This document shows positions 46,467-58,897 of a stretch of DNA of 64,000 nt, piece by piece. The notes under the pieces are model-generated. The model was not told the DNA's origin and made no database searches. It saw nothing but the letters and a program-made list of their open reading frames with translations. Origin of the DNA: Microcoleus sp. FACHB-831 (lineage in GTDB: Bacteria; Cyanobacteriota; Cyanobacteriia; Cyanobacteriales; FACHB-T130). Position 1 is the first letter of the stretch, and every line of letters begins with the position of its first letter. Both the position numbers and the translations under genes were made by a program. The stretch is taken from assembly GCF_014695585.1 (NCBI RefSeq), contig NZ_JACJON010000046.1:1-64000 (forward strand). The letters run 5' to 3'.

Positions 46467-49400
46467 TTACTCCTCAAAATCATCATCGTCATCCTCAAAA
46501 TCATCGCCAAACTCTTCCTCTACCTCATCGAGATCCACCAAGGGTGTGAAGCCCCCGACTTTATCGCGTCCCCGGCTGCTGCCCTGAAAAGAACTTTCCT
46601 CATAACTGCGTGCAGTCCGGTCGTCCAGAACTACATCCAGCGGATCTTCGCCATCAGGCCCGACTATACCGCCAGAAGGGTCATAGGCAAGGTAGGAAGA
46701 CTGCAAATCGGCATCCGCAGCCAATGAAGGCTCTTCATAGGCATTGAAGCCAGTCCCGGCGGGTATCAAACGCCCGATGATCACGTTCTCCTTCAAGCCC
46801 CTCAACCAATCCGACTTACCCTCAATCGCCGCCTCTGTCAGCACTCGCGTTGTCTCCTGGAAACTTGCCGCAGAAATAAACGAGTCCGTATTCAGCGATG
46901 CCTTGGTAATCCCCAGCAAAACAGGAGTATATTGCGCCGGAGCGCCCCCCGTAATCGCCATCGCCTCGTTCACCTGCTCTATCTGCCGCAACTCCACAAG
47001 CTCCCCAGGCAGCATCGTCGTGTCGCCGCCATCGTCCACCCGCACCTTAGATGTCATCTGCCGCACGATCACCTCAATGTGCTTGTCAGAGATATCAATA
47101 TCCTGCGACTGATACACCGACTGCACCTCGTTCACCAAAAACGCCTGCGACTTCTGCAATCCCACAAGAGCCGAGTCGTAAACGCCCTGCTCCTCCCGCG
47201 TCAGTTCAAAGAAAATCTCTAGAATTTCATGGGGGTTCGCAGGCCCATCCGTCAGCGGCTCCGCAGGCGCAACATATTGACCATCCGAAACAATCGGGTT
47301 CTGCCCCGGCCCCAAAGGATATTCGGCAATTGTCCCGTCATCCTCTATCACCTTAACTTCCGTCGATTCGTTATCCTGCGAATAAACAACAGAAGCAGTA
47401 CCCGGACGCCGTGCCAAAATACAAGCCTCTTTTGGCTTGCGCGCCTCCAGCAATTCCTCAATTCTCGGCAAACCTTGGATAATATCCCCAGTCTTCGCTC
47501 GTTCAAAAACCAGCAACACCAAGTTATCACCCCGCTGCACCAAATCCCCGTCATCAATGTGCAGGACGGCACCCGCCGACACGCGATAAGGACGCGCCAA
47601 GCGCAGCGTCACGCTAGTTTTTTGCAGCGCCCCGTCTTGTGGATCGCCAGCAGTCCCGGGCAGACCAACCACTTGGCCCGATTCTTCAGTAACTATTCCG
47701 GGCGCAATTTCGCTCCCAGCCACCAGCAGTTCCCCAAGGCGTACCTTCGGCTTCTTGCCTTCAATGTCGATAGTCACCCGATCCGCCTCGCGCATTATCA
47801 GAATTCGGCGAATCATCTCGCTTCCTTCCTTAATACCCCGCACCAAACCTGCGTCCTTACACTGAATTTCAGTCCGGGCAACGACGGCACCAGGAGCTAT
47901 GCGATCGCCATCTTCCACCATAATCCGCGTCGAAGTCGAACCACCCAACGGATCTGCTGCTGTATCCCGGCGAATCACTAAAGATTCCAAAATCACTAGC
48001 TGCAACTGCAACGCGCTGGGGTCGTCTTCTGATGGCACCAGTTCTATGTCAGCGGCCAGTTGCGGTGCCCCCGCCACCCCGGTCGCTTCCATATCACGCC
48101 ACTCCAACACTAGCTGCGTCCGCAGCAATTCCAACCCTTCAACAGATTTTACCCGTTCCCCATCTTTGAACGGCAAGCGCTGAACAGCACGCAGCTCAAT
48201 CCCCCCGCTGTTGCCCGAAGAAATCGAAGCTTGAGAAGGCACGGCAGGATCGTCCGGTACTGCATACTCTGTCACTAAGCGCAACAATAAAGCTGGCCCC
48301 TCTGGTGCATCTATATAAGATGCATAGCGCAGCGCCGTCACCGATACCCCAGGAATCGCCTCCTCCCCAGGATAAAACAACGCTCCGTCCTTCGAGGCGC
48401 CCATTTGCGGGTCATCCAGCAGATGCAGTTCCCCTGGCTTAATGACAATCTCCCGCAGGATATCGTTTTTCTGAACAACTTCCACCACCCCGCTAGTCTG
48501 GCAGAAGATATCCTTAACCACTTCTGTCCCCGCTTCCACATATTGGCCGTCTTCGACTAATAGCAGGGAGATATCTTTATTTACTTCGTGGCACTCTTCG
48601 GGAACCCACAAGATAGTGCCGCCCTTAACGACTTCATATCCTTGCTTTGCCTTGGCCCGTTTGTGTACCTCAATCCCCGCATACTTGATAATGCCCCCCG
48701 TCGTCGTGCGATAGCGATCGTCAATTAACTCCGCTACCACTTGATGGTTCTGCACCTTGGTGCCTGGGGTGGCTTTAAGCAGAAATCGCTGATTATCCGT
48801 CGTGTAAATAATATAGTGGTCGCGTCCTCCCGTGCTTTCGGCTCGGACTGTCGCACTGTTTAGCTCGACGGATGCCGTGATAATTTCAATTTCTCGGCCT
48901 CCCCGCAGTCGAACAACACCACCATTCACGCTTTGCAGTTTGGTTTCTGCCAGCACGCTCCCAGGTTCAATTCTGTCACCGTTTTTCACAATCGGCTCTG
49001 CACCTGGGGGCAGGTTGTAGACTTCCCCAGACAATATCCATAGCAATCCACCCCGTTGGGCGATGCGAGTGCTGTTGCCTTGGCGGTCGGTTTTTTCTTC
49101 TGAAACCAGATCCGCGAAGAGTACTTCCCCAGCCAGGTCAGAGGCGACATCTTTGACGGCTTTTTCTGTTGTGCGGCGACGGTTGCCGATTGCGACTTCA
49201 GCTAGCATCTGTCCTGCTTGCACTGTGTCTTTGTCTGACACCATAAGAACAGAGCCGGAGGTGACGGGGAAGGTTTCGATGCGCCCGTTGGCACCAGTTA
49301 AGATAAGGTCGCCAGTTTGACTTTCAACTTGTTCGCGGTCTTCTCCATGCCGAGTGCGGGTGGGTCGAGTACGCAAACCACCAGCAAAGCGGAGGGTTCC

Positions 49401-50486
49401 GTCGAATGGTGCTTTCACCAAACGGGCTACTTCTCCGGTAAAGACCCCCCCGGTGTGGAAGGTACGCATGGTGAGCTGGGTTCCCGGTTCGCCGATTGAT
49501 TGGGCGGCGATGATGCCGACTGCTTCGCCCAGATCGACGAGTTTGCCATGGGCGAGACTCCAGCCGTAGCATTGCTGGCACACAGACCGTGCGGCTTCGC
49601 AGGTGAGGGGACTACGCGCTAAAACTTCTTCTACCCCCGACTTGCCGATAACTTTTGCCAAATCGTCGCTAATGGCTTGGTTGCGAGTGGCTATAACTTC
49701 CCCGGTTGTGGGGTGATGCACGTCAGCCGCCAAGATACGACCTAGAAGGCGATTTTCTAAAGGAATGAGGACGCGATCGTTGTCTCTCATCGGACGTACC
49801 CGCACGCCCCGCACGCTACCGCAGTCGCCTTCTCGCACAATTACATCCTGGGCAACGTCAACCAAGCGGCGGGTGAGATACCCCGAGTCTGCTGTCCGCA
49901 GGGCGGTGTCTACAAGTCCTTTACGTGCGCCGTAGGAGGAGATGATGTACTCCGTTACAGTTAGTCCTTCCCTGAAGTTGGTCTTAATCGGCAGACCGAT
50001 AATTTGTCCTTGCGGATCTGCCATAAGACCGCGCATACCTACCAATTGGCGCACCTGGGAAAGGTTCCCTCTTGCACCGCTGAAGGCCATCATATATACG
50101 CTGTTTAATGGATCGGTACGGCGGAAATTTTCCACCACTTCATCCTTCAACGCTTCGCTAGTGCTATTCCAAGTATCGATAACTTTTTGGAAACGCTCGA
50201 CTTCCGTGATTTCGCCCCGCGAGTAGCGAGTTTCTGTAGTGCGAATTTCTGCTTCGGCAGCTTCCAACATCTCCCGTTTGACGGGGGGAACTTGGAGGTC
50301 GTCAACACTAATCGACACACCTGCTTTGGTCGCATACCGAAAGCCTAAATCTTTCAGACGGTCTGCCATCTGGGCGGTGCGAGCGCTGCCGTAGTAGGTA
50401 AAAGCCCAGGATACCAGTTTTTTCAATTGAGACTTATCGACAACCCGGTTCCTGAAAGTTAGTTTCTGCTGCTGTTGTTCTGCCAT
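46467..50486 (-). CDS. rpoC2: RNA polymerase beta-prime subunit, C-terminal part
   Basis: Cyanobacterial split beta-prime subunit, 1339 residues. The N-terminal [22 protein letters not shown] and [19 protein letters not shown] (bridge/trigger-loop region) are hallmarks, with [22 protein letters not shown] for the trigger loop. A very long beta-rich insertion (about residues 340-970) is the cyanobacterial SI3 lineage-specific domain. [14 protein letters not shown]-like sequence and the acidic tail [16 protein letters not shown] close the protein. It lies 78 bp downstream of rpoC1, with a palindrome between. Confidence 0.98.
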   Translation of the reverse strand: MAEQQQQKLTFRNRVVDKSQLKKLVSWAFTYYGSARTAQMADRLKDLGFRYATKAGVSISVDDLQVPPVKREMLEAAEAEIRTTETRYSRGEITEVERFQKVIDTWNSTSEALKDEVVENFRRTDPLNSVYMMAFSGARGNLSQVRQLVGMRGLMADPQGQIIGLPIKTNFREGLTVTEYIISSYGARKGLVDTALRTADSGYLTRRLVDVAQDVIVREGDCGSVRGVRVRPMRDNDRVLIPLENRLLGRILAADVHHPTTGEVIATRNQAISDDLAKVIGKSGVEEVLARSPLTCEAARSVCQQCYGWSLAHGKLVDLGEAVGIIAAQSIGEPGTQLTMRTFHTGGVFTGEVARLVKAPFDGTLRFAGGLRTRPTRTRHGEDREQVESQTGDLILTGANGRIETFPVTSGSVLMVSDKDTVQAGQMLAEVAIGNRRRTTEKAVKDVASDLAGEVLFADLVSEEKTDRQGNSTRIAQRGGLLWILSGEVYNLPPGAEPIVKNGDRIEPGSVLAETKLQSVNGGVVRLRGGREIEIITASVELNSATVRAESTGGRDHYIIYTTDNQRFLLKATPGTKVQNHQVVAELIDDRYRTTTGGIIKYAGIEVHKRAKAKQGYEVVKGGTILWVPEECHEVNKDISLLLVEDGQYVEAGTEVVKDIFCQTSGVVEVVQKNDILREIVIKPGELHLLDDPQMGASKDGALFYPGEEAIPGVSVTALRYASYIDAPEGPALLLRLVTEYAVPDDPAVPSQASISSGNSGGIELRAVQRLPFKDGERVKSVEGLELLRTQLVLEWRDMEATGVAGAPQLAADIELVPSEDDPSALQLQLVILESLVIRRDTAADPLGGSTSTRIMVEDGDRIAPGAVVARTEIQCKDAGLVRGIKEGSEMIRRILIMREADRVTIDIEGKKPKVRLGELLVAGSEIAPGIVTEESGQVVGLPGTAGDPQDGALQKTSVTLRLARPYRVSAGAVLHIDDGDLVQRGDNLVLLVFERAKTGDIIQGLPRIEELLEARKPKEACILARRPGTASVVYSQDNESTEVKVIEDDGTIAEYPLGPGQNPIVSDGQYVAPAEPLTDGPANPHEILEIFFELTREEQGVYDSALVGLQKSQAFLVNEVQSVYQSQDIDISDKHIEVIVRQMTSKVRVDDGGDTTMLPGELVELRQIEQVNEAMAITGGAPAQYTPVLLGITKASLNTDSFISAASFQETTRVLTEAAIEGKSDWLRGLKENVIIGRLIPAGTGFNAYEEPSLAADADLQSSYLAYDPSGGIVGPDGEDPLDVVLDDRTARSYEESSFQGSSRGRDKVGGFTPLVDLDEVEEEFGDDFEDDDDDFEE

Positions 50487-50524
50487 TTTTCCGATGTTTC
50501 TCTTCTTCGAGGAAATGATGAATT

Positions 50525-50559
50525 ATGAATGATGAATTATTAGTTAATTCATCATTCAT
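50525..50559 (-). terminator. AT-rich palindrome between rpoC1 and rpoC2
   Basis: ATGAATGATGAATTA (50525-50539) pairs perfectly with TAATTCATCATTCAT (50545-50559), loop TTAGT. It sits in the 78-bp spacer upstream of rpoC2, so full termination here is unlikely; it may attenuate or stabilise the mRNA. No T-run follows. Confidence 0.6.
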
Positions 50560-50564
50560 ACCTG

Positions 50565-52439
50565 TTAAAGCAGTGAATCTTGAATTGTCTTGTTGAAAAG
50601 AATTCGACCGGGAGTTGTCTTAATGAACTGACTGACAACCTTTCCGCTTTTGTCCTCTCGCACTCGCCGGAACTTATATTCCTTCAGCAAGGTTCCATCC
50701 TCCAACCGTGACTCTTTCAGCGGTTCCGTATCTGGTTCTTCGGTCTCCATTGCTCCTTCATACCGCACCCAGATGTAGGAGTGTAAGTCTACTGAGGATT
50801 GCTCGTAGGCTCTGATGGCATCATCCAAATTGGCATAATAAGTGCCAGCCCCTTTCACAGCCGCACGATTCTCTGCTGTCAAATAATACGCGCCCAACAC
50901 CATATCTTGGCTCGGCGCGACAATTGGGCGTCCCGTTGCTGGTGACAAAATATTATGGCAAGCCAACATCAAAATTCGAGCCTCCGCCTGCGCCTCTAAA
51001 GACAGAGGAACGTGAACTGCCATCTGGTCTCCGTCAAAGTCAGCGTTGAAAGCGGGACAGACTAAAGGATGCAGCTGAATTGCGCGACCTTCAACCAAAA
51101 TTGGCTCAAAAGCTTGAATTCCTAAACGGTGCAGTGTTGGCGCTCGGTTCAACATTACTGGATGCCCTGCAATCACCTCTTCCAACACATCCCACACGCT
51201 GGGGTCATTACGTTGAATTAACTTTTTCGCCGCCTTAATATTATTTACCTGGCCTCCGCGAATTAGCCGATGGATGACAAAGGGTTGAAACAGCTCAATT
51301 GCCATTTCGCGTGGCAACCCGCACTGGTGAATCTTTAACTTCGGCCCTACAACAATTACAGAACGACCAGAGTAATCCACCCGTTTACCCAGAAGGTTTT
51401 GGCGGAATCGACCTTGTTTGCCCTCAATAATGTCAGACAGGGACTTCAGAGGTCGGTTGTTTGCTCCCACTACCGTCCGTCCCCGACGACCGTTGTCAAT
51501 AAGGGCGTCTACGGCTTCTTGCAACATCCGCTTTTCATTGCGGACGATGATTTCCGGTGCGAGGATTTCCTGCAAACGCTCCAATCGATTATTGCGGTTA
51601 ATTACTCGCCGATAAAGGTCGTTTAAGTCAGAGGTGGCAAAACGACCGCCGTCCAGTTGCACCATCGGACGCAAATCTGGAGGTATTACTGGGATTACTG
51701 ACAGCACCATCCACTCAGCTTTCGAGCCAGTAGCGATGAAGTTGTCGATGACCCGCAGGCGTTTAATTAACTTAGCCCGCTTTTGCCCTTTGGCGGAGGC
51801 AATTTCTTCTCGCAGTTCTTCTGCTGCTTTTTCTAAGTCCACATCTTGCAGAAGTCGCTGTAGCGCCTCAGCACCAATACCCACTTCTACTTCAGTTAAG
51901 GTGGAGTCTTCGCTGTAGAGTTGCTCTTCAATCTCTAACCACTGGTCTTCTGTGAGCAGTTGTTTGTAGGTGAGGTCGGGAGCGTTGCCCGGATTGAGGA
52001 CGACGTAGGCATTGAAATAAACAATTTGCTCTACATCTCTCAAGGGCATATCTAACAGAATGCTAAGATAGCTGGGAATGCCTTTGAGATACCAAACGTG
52101 GGCTACTGGAGCTGCTAGTTTGATAAAGCCCATTCGGTGACGGCGCACTCTGGATTCTGTTACTTCTACACCGCAGCGTTCGCAGACAATGCCGCGATGT
52201 CTTACTCTTTTATATTTACCGCAATGACATTCCCAATCCTTTGCGGGGCCAAATATGCGTTCGCAAAATAGCCCGTCCATTTCTGGTTTTAAGGTGCGGT
52301 AGTTGATAGTTTCAGGCTTTGTTACTTCGCCTACTACTTGACCATTTGGTAGAGTTCTTTCACCCCATTGGCGAATGCGTTCTGGGCTAGCAATTCCTAT
52401 TTTGACGTAATCAAATCTTGTTTCTAGCTGACTTCTCAT
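50565..52439 (-). CDS. rpoC1: RNA polymerase gamma subunit (beta-prime N-terminal part)
   Basis: 624 residues. The Mg2+-binding catalytic motif is [15 protein letters not shown]. The zinc-binding cluster [22 protein letters not shown] is near residue 70, and [21 protein letters not shown] and [17 protein letters not shown] are diagnostic. The ATG at 52439 is the normal start. A separation of more than 700 bp from rpoB is unusually wide for this operon. Confidence 0.98.
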   Translation of the reverse strand: MRSQLETRFDYVKIGIASPERIRQWGERTLPNGQVVGEVTKPETINYRTLKPEMDGLFCERIFGPAKDWECHCGKYKRVRHRGIVCERCGVEVTESRVRRHRMGFIKLAAPVAHVWYLKGIPSYLSILLDMPLRDVEQIVYFNAYVVLNPGNAPDLTYKQLLTEDQWLEIEEQLYSEDSTLTEVEVGIGAEALQRLLQDVDLEKAAEELREEIASAKGQKRAKLIKRLRVIDNFIATGSKAEWMVLSVIPVIPPDLRPMVQLDGGRFATSDLNDLYRRVINRNNRLERLQEILAPEIIVRNEKRMLQEAVDALIDNGRRGRTVVGANNRPLKSLSDIIEGKQGRFRQNLLGKRVDYSGRSVIVVGPKLKIHQCGLPREMAIELFQPFVIHRLIRGGQVNNIKAAKKLIQRNDPSVWDVLEEVIAGHPVMLNRAPTLHRLGIQAFEPILVEGRAIQLHPLVCPAFNADFDGDQMAVHVPLSLEAQAEARILMLACHNILSPATGRPIVAPSQDMVLGAYYLTAENRAAVKGAGTYYANLDDAIRAYEQSSVDLHSYIWVRYEGAMETEEPDTEPLKESRLEDGTLLKEYKFRRVREDKSGKVVSQFIKTTPGRILFNKTIQDSLL

Positions 52440-53148
52440 TTTGTTACTTCCCTATTTAAATGGGTACTGTTGGAGTGCCCATATTAACTACTTAGTGCGA
52501 TCGCTTTCAGCAATTGGACTTATAGAAACATCCTACTCTTGTGTTAAATGAGTCATTGTTTCCCCATATGTCAGTGTTTGTTGTATCTCATCACCTATGG
52601 AAATAAAGCTTTGTTTTAGTTAAGACAGATGTTAGTACGACTTGGAGTACTTTTCCTTTCGTTTGGGCTTCGCGCAATTAGGGGCGATGCTGAAGGTTGT
52701 AATTTAAAGAGCGCAATAAGTACCCGGCTTGTTAACTAAACAGACTTGATGAGGCGCTATGTGTCTAGCGGCTTTCAATTTTTTGTACAACTGTCAGCTT
52801 AGGATTTGCTGGAAGATATTTAGAAGCGTACAATTTTTCGCGTTTCTTACAATGTGTTTGAGGCGATGAAAAAATAGCATTTTGCGGTTTACCTTTATGT
52901 AGCCATCCCTCTGAAATTGGAGATTAACTGCTGTAATAATGCAGCTAGTTGGGGGTAATTCTTCTAAAGAGCAAAGCGTGAAAGAGCAGCGATGAGATAA
53001 ATCAACGGATTGTTTTAAATGCATCTGTTGAGTTTAATTTCTTAGATCGCGCTTTTGTCGAAATAATTAATCATCTCGCGCTCAATTCACGCCTGCTTTC
53101 TTGGTTCGGTGTCGCGCCCCAAATAAGGGCGCGACCTACTACAAGAAA
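52440..53148. other. Unusually long spacer between rpoB and rpoC1
   Basis: 709 bp with no supportable gene. A 76-codon minus-strand frame (52794-53024) has no RBS and is Cys/Leu-rich, so it is rejected. Near the rpoB end is the 9-bp hairpin at 53111. rpoC1 may therefore have its own promoter within this spacer (inference). Confidence 0.65.
53111..53135 (-). terminator. GC-rich hairpin after rpoB
   Basis: GTCGCGCCC (53111-53119) pairs with GGGCGCGAC (53127-53135), 7-nt loop. It lies 13 bp after the rpoB stop. There is no T-run on the minus strand, so it may be a partial terminator. Confidence 0.6.
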
Positions 53149-56100
53149 TTAAACCTCATCTTCCTCCAATTCTTCTCGACTTAGAGACTCATAAGTTGGT
53201 CTCGTGGGCGTGCGACGATTAGACACATCTGCCATCAAATCAACCTCCACATCGCGGCTGCTTCCGTCTTCCTTGGTATCCACTTTATGGACGGCGATAT
53301 CCAAGCCTAGCGACTGCAATTCGCGCATTAGCACCTTAAACGACTCTGGCGTACCCGGACGAGGAATAGATTTCCCCTTCACGATCGCGTTGAGTGCCTC
53401 GTTCCGTCCCTGCATATCGTCGGATTTCACCGTCAGCAACTCTTGCAGAGTATACGCTGCGCCAAATGCCTCCAGCGCCCATACTTCCATTTCCCCGAAT
53501 CGCTGACCCCCCTGCTGCGCTTTGCCGCCTAAAGGCTGCTGCGTCACCAGCGAGTATGGCCCTGTGGAACGTGCGTGTATCTTGTCGTCTACCAAATGCA
53601 CGAGCTTCAGCATATACGCCTTGCCCACTGTAATTGGTCGGTCGAAAGCCTCGCCTGTCCGTCCGTCGTAAACAGAAATTTTCCCCGCATTTTCCGGGTC
53701 AAATACCCATCCCTTACCAGGCCGCGATCGCGCTTCGTCTAACTTTCCATGCACGGTCTCTCGCGATGACTCGCTTCCGTACATCTCGTCAAACGGCACC
53801 ATCTTAAACCGCATATCCAGGATCTCTCCTGCCCATCCCAGCAAGCACTCAAACACCTGCCCCACATTCATCCGCGACGGAACCCCCAACGGATTTAGCA
53901 CAATGTCCACTGGCGTCCCATCCGGCAAATACGGCATATCCTCGCAAGGTAGAATCCGGGAAATAATCCCCTTATTCCCATGGCGTCCTGCCATTTTGTC
54001 CCCAACCTGGATCTTCCGCTTCTGCGCTACATATACGCGCACCACCATGTTCGCCCCAGGTGGCAACTCATCTCCCTGTTCCCGCGTAAACACGCGCACA
54101 TCCACCACGCGCCCCTTCTCTCCGTTGGGTACTCGCAGCGAGTTGTCCCGCACGTCCCGCGCTTTTTCTCCAAATATCGCCCGCAGTAACTTCTCTTCAG
54201 GCGGCTGGTCAGATTCACCCTTCGGCGTCACTTTGCCCACCAGGATATCCCCGGCTTCCACCCAAGCACCAATTCGGATAATGCCAGTCTCGTCCAACTG
54301 GCGCAGCGCGTCCTCACCCACATTCGGGATTTCCCGCGTAATCTCTTCAGGCCCCAGCTTGGTTTGCCGCGCCTCTATTTCATACTTCTCAATGTGGATG
54401 CTCGTGTATACATCGTCATACACCAGCCGTTCGCTAATCAGAATCGCATCTTCGTAGTTATATCCTTCCCAAGGCATATAAGCCACTAAGATATTCTGTC
54501 CCAGCGCCAGCTCTCCTCCTTCAGTCGAAGAACCGTCTGCTAGCACCTGACCTGCAACTACATCATCCCCCTCAAACACTAAGGGGCGCTGGTTCAAACA
54601 AGTATCCTGGTTCGACCGCTGGTACTTCTGAATTTCATACACGATCTCGGCTGGCTGGTCGTTGTGTGCGTTCCGCCCTCCCTTAGATCGTCCTTCTTCC
54701 AACAACTGACCGTCAGATGTAGGACGAACTCGGATAGTCGTGGCGTCCACATAAGTAACTTCGCCATCCGTCTTCGACACGATCACCATGCCGCTATCTC
54801 GCGCCGCCTGAGCTTCCAGTCCCGTCCCTACCAAAGGACGCTCTGGCCGCAACAGAGGTACAGCCTGACGCTGCATGTTAGATCCCATCAGTGCCCGGTT
54901 GGCATCGTCATGCTCCAAAAAGGGAATCAAACTTGTGGCAACGGAGATAATCTGCACCGGGGAAACCAGAACAAAATCCACTTGATCCGGCGTCGTGGTT
55001 GCAAATTCCTGTCGATACCTAACGGGCACTACAGACCCAATAATGTACCCGTTCTCATCTACGGGTATGTCTCCTGGTGCAACTTGCTTGTCATCTTCTT
55101 CGTCCGCCGTCATGTAAATCGGCGCACGCTCTTTCAGCACCCGTCCGTTTTCTACAGGCCAGAATGGTGTCTCGATAAATCCATACTGATTCACCCGTGC
55201 ATGAGTTGCCAAACTGCCAATCAAACCTGCGTTCGGGCCTTCTGGCGTCTCGATGGGGCAAATCCGTCCGTAGTGCGATGGGTGAATATCCCGAACGGCA
55301 AAACCTGCCCGTTCCCGCGTCAGACCGCCAGGGCCAAGGGCGCTGAGACGCCGTTTGTGGGTCAGTTCCGCCAGTGGGTTTGTCTGATCCATGAACTGCG
55401 ACAGCTGGGAGGAACCAAAAAATTCCTTAATTGCCGCCACCAAAGGTTTGGGGTTCACCAAACTTGCTGGGGTTAGCGTCTCGCTATCGGATACGGTCAT
55501 CCGTTCCCGAATGATCCGCTCAAGTCGGTTAATGCCTACCCGTACTTGGTTTTGCAACAGCTCTCCGACGCTCCGCACTCGGCGATTTCCCAAGTGGTCG
55601 ATATCGTCTGTTTGACCGATGCCAAATTCCAAGTTAATTAGATAGTCCACCGCCGCCAATATGTCTTGCGGTGTCAAAATCCGCATTGTGTCTGGAACGC
55701 TAAGGCGCAGCTTTTTGTTGATCTTGTAGCGACCAACGCGACCCAGATCGTATCGTTTCGGGTCAAAAAAGCGGGAATCTAATAGCTGCTGTCCGCCAGT
55801 TACGGTTGGGGGTTCGCCCGGACGCAGCTTCCGATACAGTTCCATCAGCGCTTCTTCTTCGCTGGGGTTCCCTTCTTTTTCTAGGGTTTTTTGAAAGTAT
55901 TCTGGGTGGCGCAGGGCATCGAAAATTTCGCCGTCGCTCAGTCCTAGAGCTTTCAGCAACACCTGTACTGATAGTTTCCGGGTTTTGTCAATTCTTACCC
56001 AGACTATATCGTTTTTGTCGGTTTCAAATTTCAGCCACGCTCCCCGGTTGGGAATTAGGCTGGCTGAGTATGTACGGCGTCCGTTTTTGTCGGTTTCGCT

Positions 56101-56508
56101 TTTGTAGTAGACTCCGGGCGATCGCACTATTTGGTTGACTATCACTCGCTCGGCACCGTTGATGATAAAGGTACCGCGATCGGTCATCAAGGGCAGATCG
56201 CCGATGAATACTTCTTGTTCTTTTATTTCTCCAGTTTCTTTGTTAATTAACCGAGTAGGGACGTACATTTGCACGGCGTAGCTTGCGTCTCTGCGCTTTG
56301 CTTCGTCTACGTCGTATTTAGGCCATTTTAGTTTGTAATCTTTGCCCAAAAAGTGCAATTCTAGCTTGCCTGTATAGTCTGTAATAGGGCTAAAGCTGTT
56401 GAGTTCTTCAATCAGTCCCTCTTCCAGAAACCAGCGGAAGCTGGAGCGCTGAATTTCTACTAGGTCGGGCAACATATAGGCTGGTGCCAGTGCAGTCTGA
56501 TTAGCCAT
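53149..56508 (-). CDS. rpoB: RNA polymerase beta subunit
   Basis: 1119 residues, normal for cyanobacteria. [20 protein letters not shown] opens the protein. The rifampicin-pocket region [26 protein letters not shown] is wild-type-like. [11 protein letters not shown] and the C-terminal [28 protein letters not shown] are conserved. The ATG at 56508 follows GGGAGGAGAC, a strong RBS. It is preceded by a 14-bp palindrome that separates it from tatD. Confidence 0.99.
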   Translation of the reverse strand: MANQTALAPAYMLPDLVEIQRSSFRWFLEEGLIEELNSFSPITDYTGKLELHFLGKDYKLKWPKYDVDEAKRRDASYAVQMYVPTRLINKETGEIKEQEVFIGDLPLMTDRGTFIINGAERVIVNQIVRSPGVYYKSETDKNGRRTYSASLIPNRGAWLKFETDKNDIVWVRIDKTRKLSVQVLLKALGLSDGEIFDALRHPEYFQKTLEKEGNPSEEEALMELYRKLRPGEPPTVTGGQQLLDSRFFDPKRYDLGRVGRYKINKKLRLSVPDTMRILTPQDILAAVDYLINLEFGIGQTDDIDHLGNRRVRSVGELLQNQVRVGINRLERIIRERMTVSDSETLTPASLVNPKPLVAAIKEFFGSSQLSQFMDQTNPLAELTHKRRLSALGPGGLTRERAGFAVRDIHPSHYGRICPIETPEGPNAGLIGSLATHARVNQYGFIETPFWPVENGRVLKERAPIYMTADEEDDKQVAPGDIPVDENGYIIGSVVPVRYRQEFATTTPDQVDFVLVSPVQIISVATSLIPFLEHDDANRALMGSNMQRQAVPLLRPERPLVGTGLEAQAARDSGMVIVSKTDGEVTYVDATTIRVRPTSDGQLLEEGRSKGGRNAHNDQPAEIVYEIQKYQRSNQDTCLNQRPLVFEGDDVVAGQVLADGSSTEGGELALGQNILVAYMPWEGYNYEDAILISERLVYDDVYTSIHIEKYEIEARQTKLGPEEITREIPNVGEDALRQLDETGIIRIGAWVEAGDILVGKVTPKGESDQPPEEKLLRAIFGEKARDVRDNSLRVPNGEKGRVVDVRVFTREQGDELPPGANMVVRVYVAQKRKIQVGDKMAGRHGNKGIISRILPCEDMPYLPDGTPVDIVLNPLGVPSRMNVGQVFECLLGWAGEILDMRFKMVPFDEMYGSESSRETVHGKLDEARSRPGKGWVFDPENAGKISVYDGRTGEAFDRPITVGKAYMLKLVHLVDDKIHARSTGPYSLVTQQPLGGKAQQGGQRFGEMEVWALEAFGAAYTLQELLTVKSDDMQGRNEALNAIVKGKSIPRPGTPESFKVLMRELQSLGLDIAVHKVDTKEDGSSRDVEVDLMADVSNRRTPTRPTYESLSREELEEDEV

Positions 56509-56921
56509 GCGTCTCCTCCCACAAGCGGGAATTTGATTGTTATTTGTGTTTTGTTTACGGCACTGAATGGGCCGAGGGAACGTAGCACAACACTAAAGCG
56601 GGGCGGGGCTTTAGAAGCGGTTTTTACCACCCCAAACTGATAATATTTGTCGCTTTGACGGGTAAACTTGCCGCTAAGTGGTTAGTAGTAGAGATGCAAC
56701 TACTGGCGTCTCTACTACTAACACCTGCTAAGTTCATAAGGTAAGAACTCAATTTTTTTAAGGCTGTCTTTTTTTCTCTAATTGCAGCTCTGGTGGTAAT
56801 CACCTTAAGATTTGTTTACGGATGGTTTGGCGGCCAGTAGGCGCGAGGACGAGGCTCTGTTATTATCGGGAAAGGCTGCAATGCCTGTCTGCGTGAAAAT
56901 ATTCTGTTCATAGCAAGAGTA
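56509..56921. other. Spacer upstream of rpoB
   Basis: 413 bp between the tatD-type stop and the rpoB start; no gene seen. It contains the palindrome at 56681-56722 and should hold the rpoB promoter. Confidence 0.65.
56681..56722 (-). terminator. Palindrome between tatD-type gene and rpoB
   Basis: GTTAGTAGTAGAGA (56681-56694) pairs perfectly with TCTCTACTACTAAC (56709-56722), 14-nt loop. It could end the tatD-type transcript upstream of rpoB. Confidence 0.7.
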
Positions 56922-57761
56922 TTAACTATTATGACGCAGAGAAACTTCGTTGTGGGGAAAAGGCAGAATTACCTGCTCTTCTACTGAAATTCCAAATAGG
57001 TCGCAGGCATTTTGAGTGGTTTGGGCGGCAAGAGTCTCTAAGGATACACCTCTAAGTTGGGCTACGCACTCGGCTACATAACGAACGAATGAGGGTTCGT
57101 TACGTTTACCCCGTTTGGGAACTGGTGCTAGAAAGGGACAATCAGTTTCAATTAGGAGGCGATCGCTTGGAACCATACGCGCAGATTCCTGAATCTGAAT
57201 GGCGTTTTTAAAGGTCACGATGCCGCTGAAACTAATATGAAAGCCCAAATCGAGAAACCATTGGGTTTCTTCTGGCGTTCCTCCCCAGCAATGCATCACA
57301 CCCCGCACGGGTACGGCAGTCTTTTTGCTAAACTCCCGAACCATATCGCGCAGAACGCTTGCAGCGTCGCGACAGTGGATAATTACTGGCATGTCTAGTT
57401 GATGCGCTACGTTTAGCTGCGCCTCAAACACCTGTTTCTGCTGCTGATTGTTTTCGGCTTTGTAAAAATCCAAGCCGATTTCGCCAATTGCTACGACTCG
57501 ACGGTCAGAACTAGCAAGAACCCCGATCTGTTTCTCGGTTTCTGATGTCCATTTCTCAGCGTCTAAAGGATGCAACCCTACAGCAAAGAAAAGCTCTGGA
57601 AACTGGTCGGCCAATGCTTGGATGCTGGGAAACTCAGATGGTTCCACGCAAGAATGTATAAGCCGAACAACACCTGCTTCTTGCCAACGAGCGCGTACCG
57701 CTTCCAGCTCTTGCTGGAAGACGGCAAAGTTGATATGGACGTGAGTGTCAATCAACTGCAT
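56922..57761 (-). CDS. TatD-family metal-dependent DNase
   Basis: Predicted Mg-dependent 3'-5' DNase of the amidohydrolase fold, 279 residues. Metal ligands include H7 and H9 in IDTHVHINF, the Glu of [10 protein letters not shown] (about residue 94), the His of PVIIHCRDA and of GVMHCWGG, and the Asp in [12 protein letters not shown]. Full length. It follows rpsT in the minus-strand cluster rpsT-tatD-rpoB-rpoC1-rpoC2, an arrangement I know from cyanobacteria. Confidence 0.93.
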   Translation of the reverse strand: MQLIDTHVHINFAVFQQELEAVRARWQEAGVVRLIHSCVEPSEFPSIQALADQFPELFFAVGLHPLDAEKWTSETEKQIGVLASSDRRVVAIGEIGLDFYKAENNQQQKQVFEAQLNVAHQLDMPVIIHCRDAASVLRDMVREFSKKTAVPVRGVMHCWGGTPEETQWFLDLGFHISFSGIVTFKNAIQIQESARMVPSDRLLIETDCPFLAPVPKRGKRNEPSFVRYVAECVAQLRGVSLETLAAQTTQNACDLFGISVEEQVILPFPHNEVSLRHNS

Positions 57762-57797
57762 TGGTGCTGTCTCCCTTTATTAGCGATTTGTGTTTGG

Positions 57798-57975
57798 TTA
57801 CATCTGTCGCCAAGAAGCCGCCGTTCCGGGGCGCACGACCAGCAACACGATAGCTTGTTGACTTGCCAATTCCTTCTCGCTAATGGTAGATGAACAAATT
57901 ACTGGCTGGTAGCCAGTTTTTTCCAGCACTTGCAGTAGAATCGGGGTTCTGCGCCGATCTATGAAGCCTCTGACT
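57798..57975 (-). other. Open protein-like frame between rpsT and tatD-type gene
   Basis: A 59-codon frame overlaps the last few codons of rpsT and ends 36 bp before the tatD-type start. It reads RRRTPILLQVLEKTGYQPV and continues CSSTISEKELASQQAIVLLV. It looks like coding sequence, with hydrophobic strands, but no ATG or RBS is found. It may be a remnant or an overlapping gene. Not recognised. Confidence 0.35.
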
Positions 57976-58282
57976 GCTGAGTTGCGGCAGATTTAGGTGC
58001 CACTACACGTTGCAGCGATCGCGCTAGCCGGGATTTTTTCCGGGCGCCGTTGTTTATATGCAAAACACCCCGCTTTACGGCTTTATCTATTTTGCTGTAA
58101 GCAGCTGCCATATGGCTCTGCACTTCATTCATCGCTTCTGGGCTGGGGTTAGCCGCATATTTCTCTACCGAAGCCAGATATTTCTTCATCAGGGTCTTCA
58201 CCGCTGATTTGTAAGCCTTGTTGCGAAGTCGGTTGCGCTCGGCTGTATGTACACGCTTAATAGCAGACTTAATATTTGCCAC
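57959..58282 (-). CDS. rpsT: 30S ribosomal protein S20
   Basis: Small-subunit protein S20, binding 16S rRNA helix 44. 107 residues. [26 protein letters not shown] at the start and [27 protein letters not shown] are diagnostic. The C-terminal tail [15 protein letters not shown] is a little longer than in many bacteria. First gene of the minus-strand run leading to rpoBC1C2. Confidence 0.98.
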   Translation of the reverse strand: MANIKSAIKRVHTAERNRLRNKAYKSAVKTLMKKYLASVEKYAANPSPEAMNEVQSHMAAAYSKIDKAVKRGVLHINNGARKKSRLARSLQRVVAPKSAATQQSEAS

Positions 58283-58897
58283 AGTGACCAGTTTGTATGG
58301 AAAAAGACAGAATCCTAGATTGTCTACTATAACATCTATTCTAGAAAATCGCGATCGCTCTTTAAAATCAGGTTAAGCTATGAAGATGGGGAAGATAGCT
58401 GTCTGGGTTAGGCAAGCAGTACCCAAGCAGGATAGGTAATACAGTACACGGAAACCCATCTGGCAAGTTAAAATAAGCGCGAGTACCCCTAATCAGGGGA
58501 AGTGAATAAAAACGTGTTGCTGTAGAGACGTTGCATACAAGGTTTCTACATGAGACAGCAGATGTCGGCACCGTTACTGGCCTTTAGGCATTCAAAAACG
58601 GGCAAACGCTATTCGCGCCTTGGATACGCGGAGATGAGTGACCAAAACAAACCAGCCCCGCATGAAAAGCTGCTGTCCCCCACTAGGGGTTATGAGCTTG
58701 GCTCGTCGGCGGGAGTAAGGTGAGTAAGGGTAGGCTGAATCGGTTTAATTGCGATCCATATAGATTTTAGATTGATGAGTAATCAAAAATCAAAATTTAA
58801 AAATCGATATGCTGATAACTGTAAACTAACAGCTCCCAACTGGATGCTTGTCAACCTGTTTTCGGGCGGTTAATTCCTAAATGGGCATTGCGACTCC
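58283..58897. other. Spacer between rpsT and hisD
   Basis: 615 bp between two divergent genes. It holds the promoter regions, the hairpin repeat at 58521 and a 29-codon frame at 58634-58723 (MSDQNKPAPHEKLLSPTRGY...). That frame looks protein-like, but GGAG abuts its ATG with no spacing, so I do not call it a gene. Nothing else is seen. Confidence 0.55.
58521..58550. repeat. Palindromic repeat of the GTAGAGACGTTGCATACAA type
   Basis: TGTAGAGAC pairs with GTTTCTACA, with an inner TTG/CAA pairing around CATA. This palindrome type is widely dispersed in cyanobacterial genomes (established from memory). Here it is imperfect, with one G-T pair and one mismatch. Confidence 0.6.

Noticed and set aside
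47229-47981. Long plus-strand frame inside rpoC2
   Set aside because: Shadow of a conserved gene on the other strand.
52794-53024. 76-codon frame between rpoB and rpoC1
   Set aside because: No RBS, odd composition and no family resemblance.
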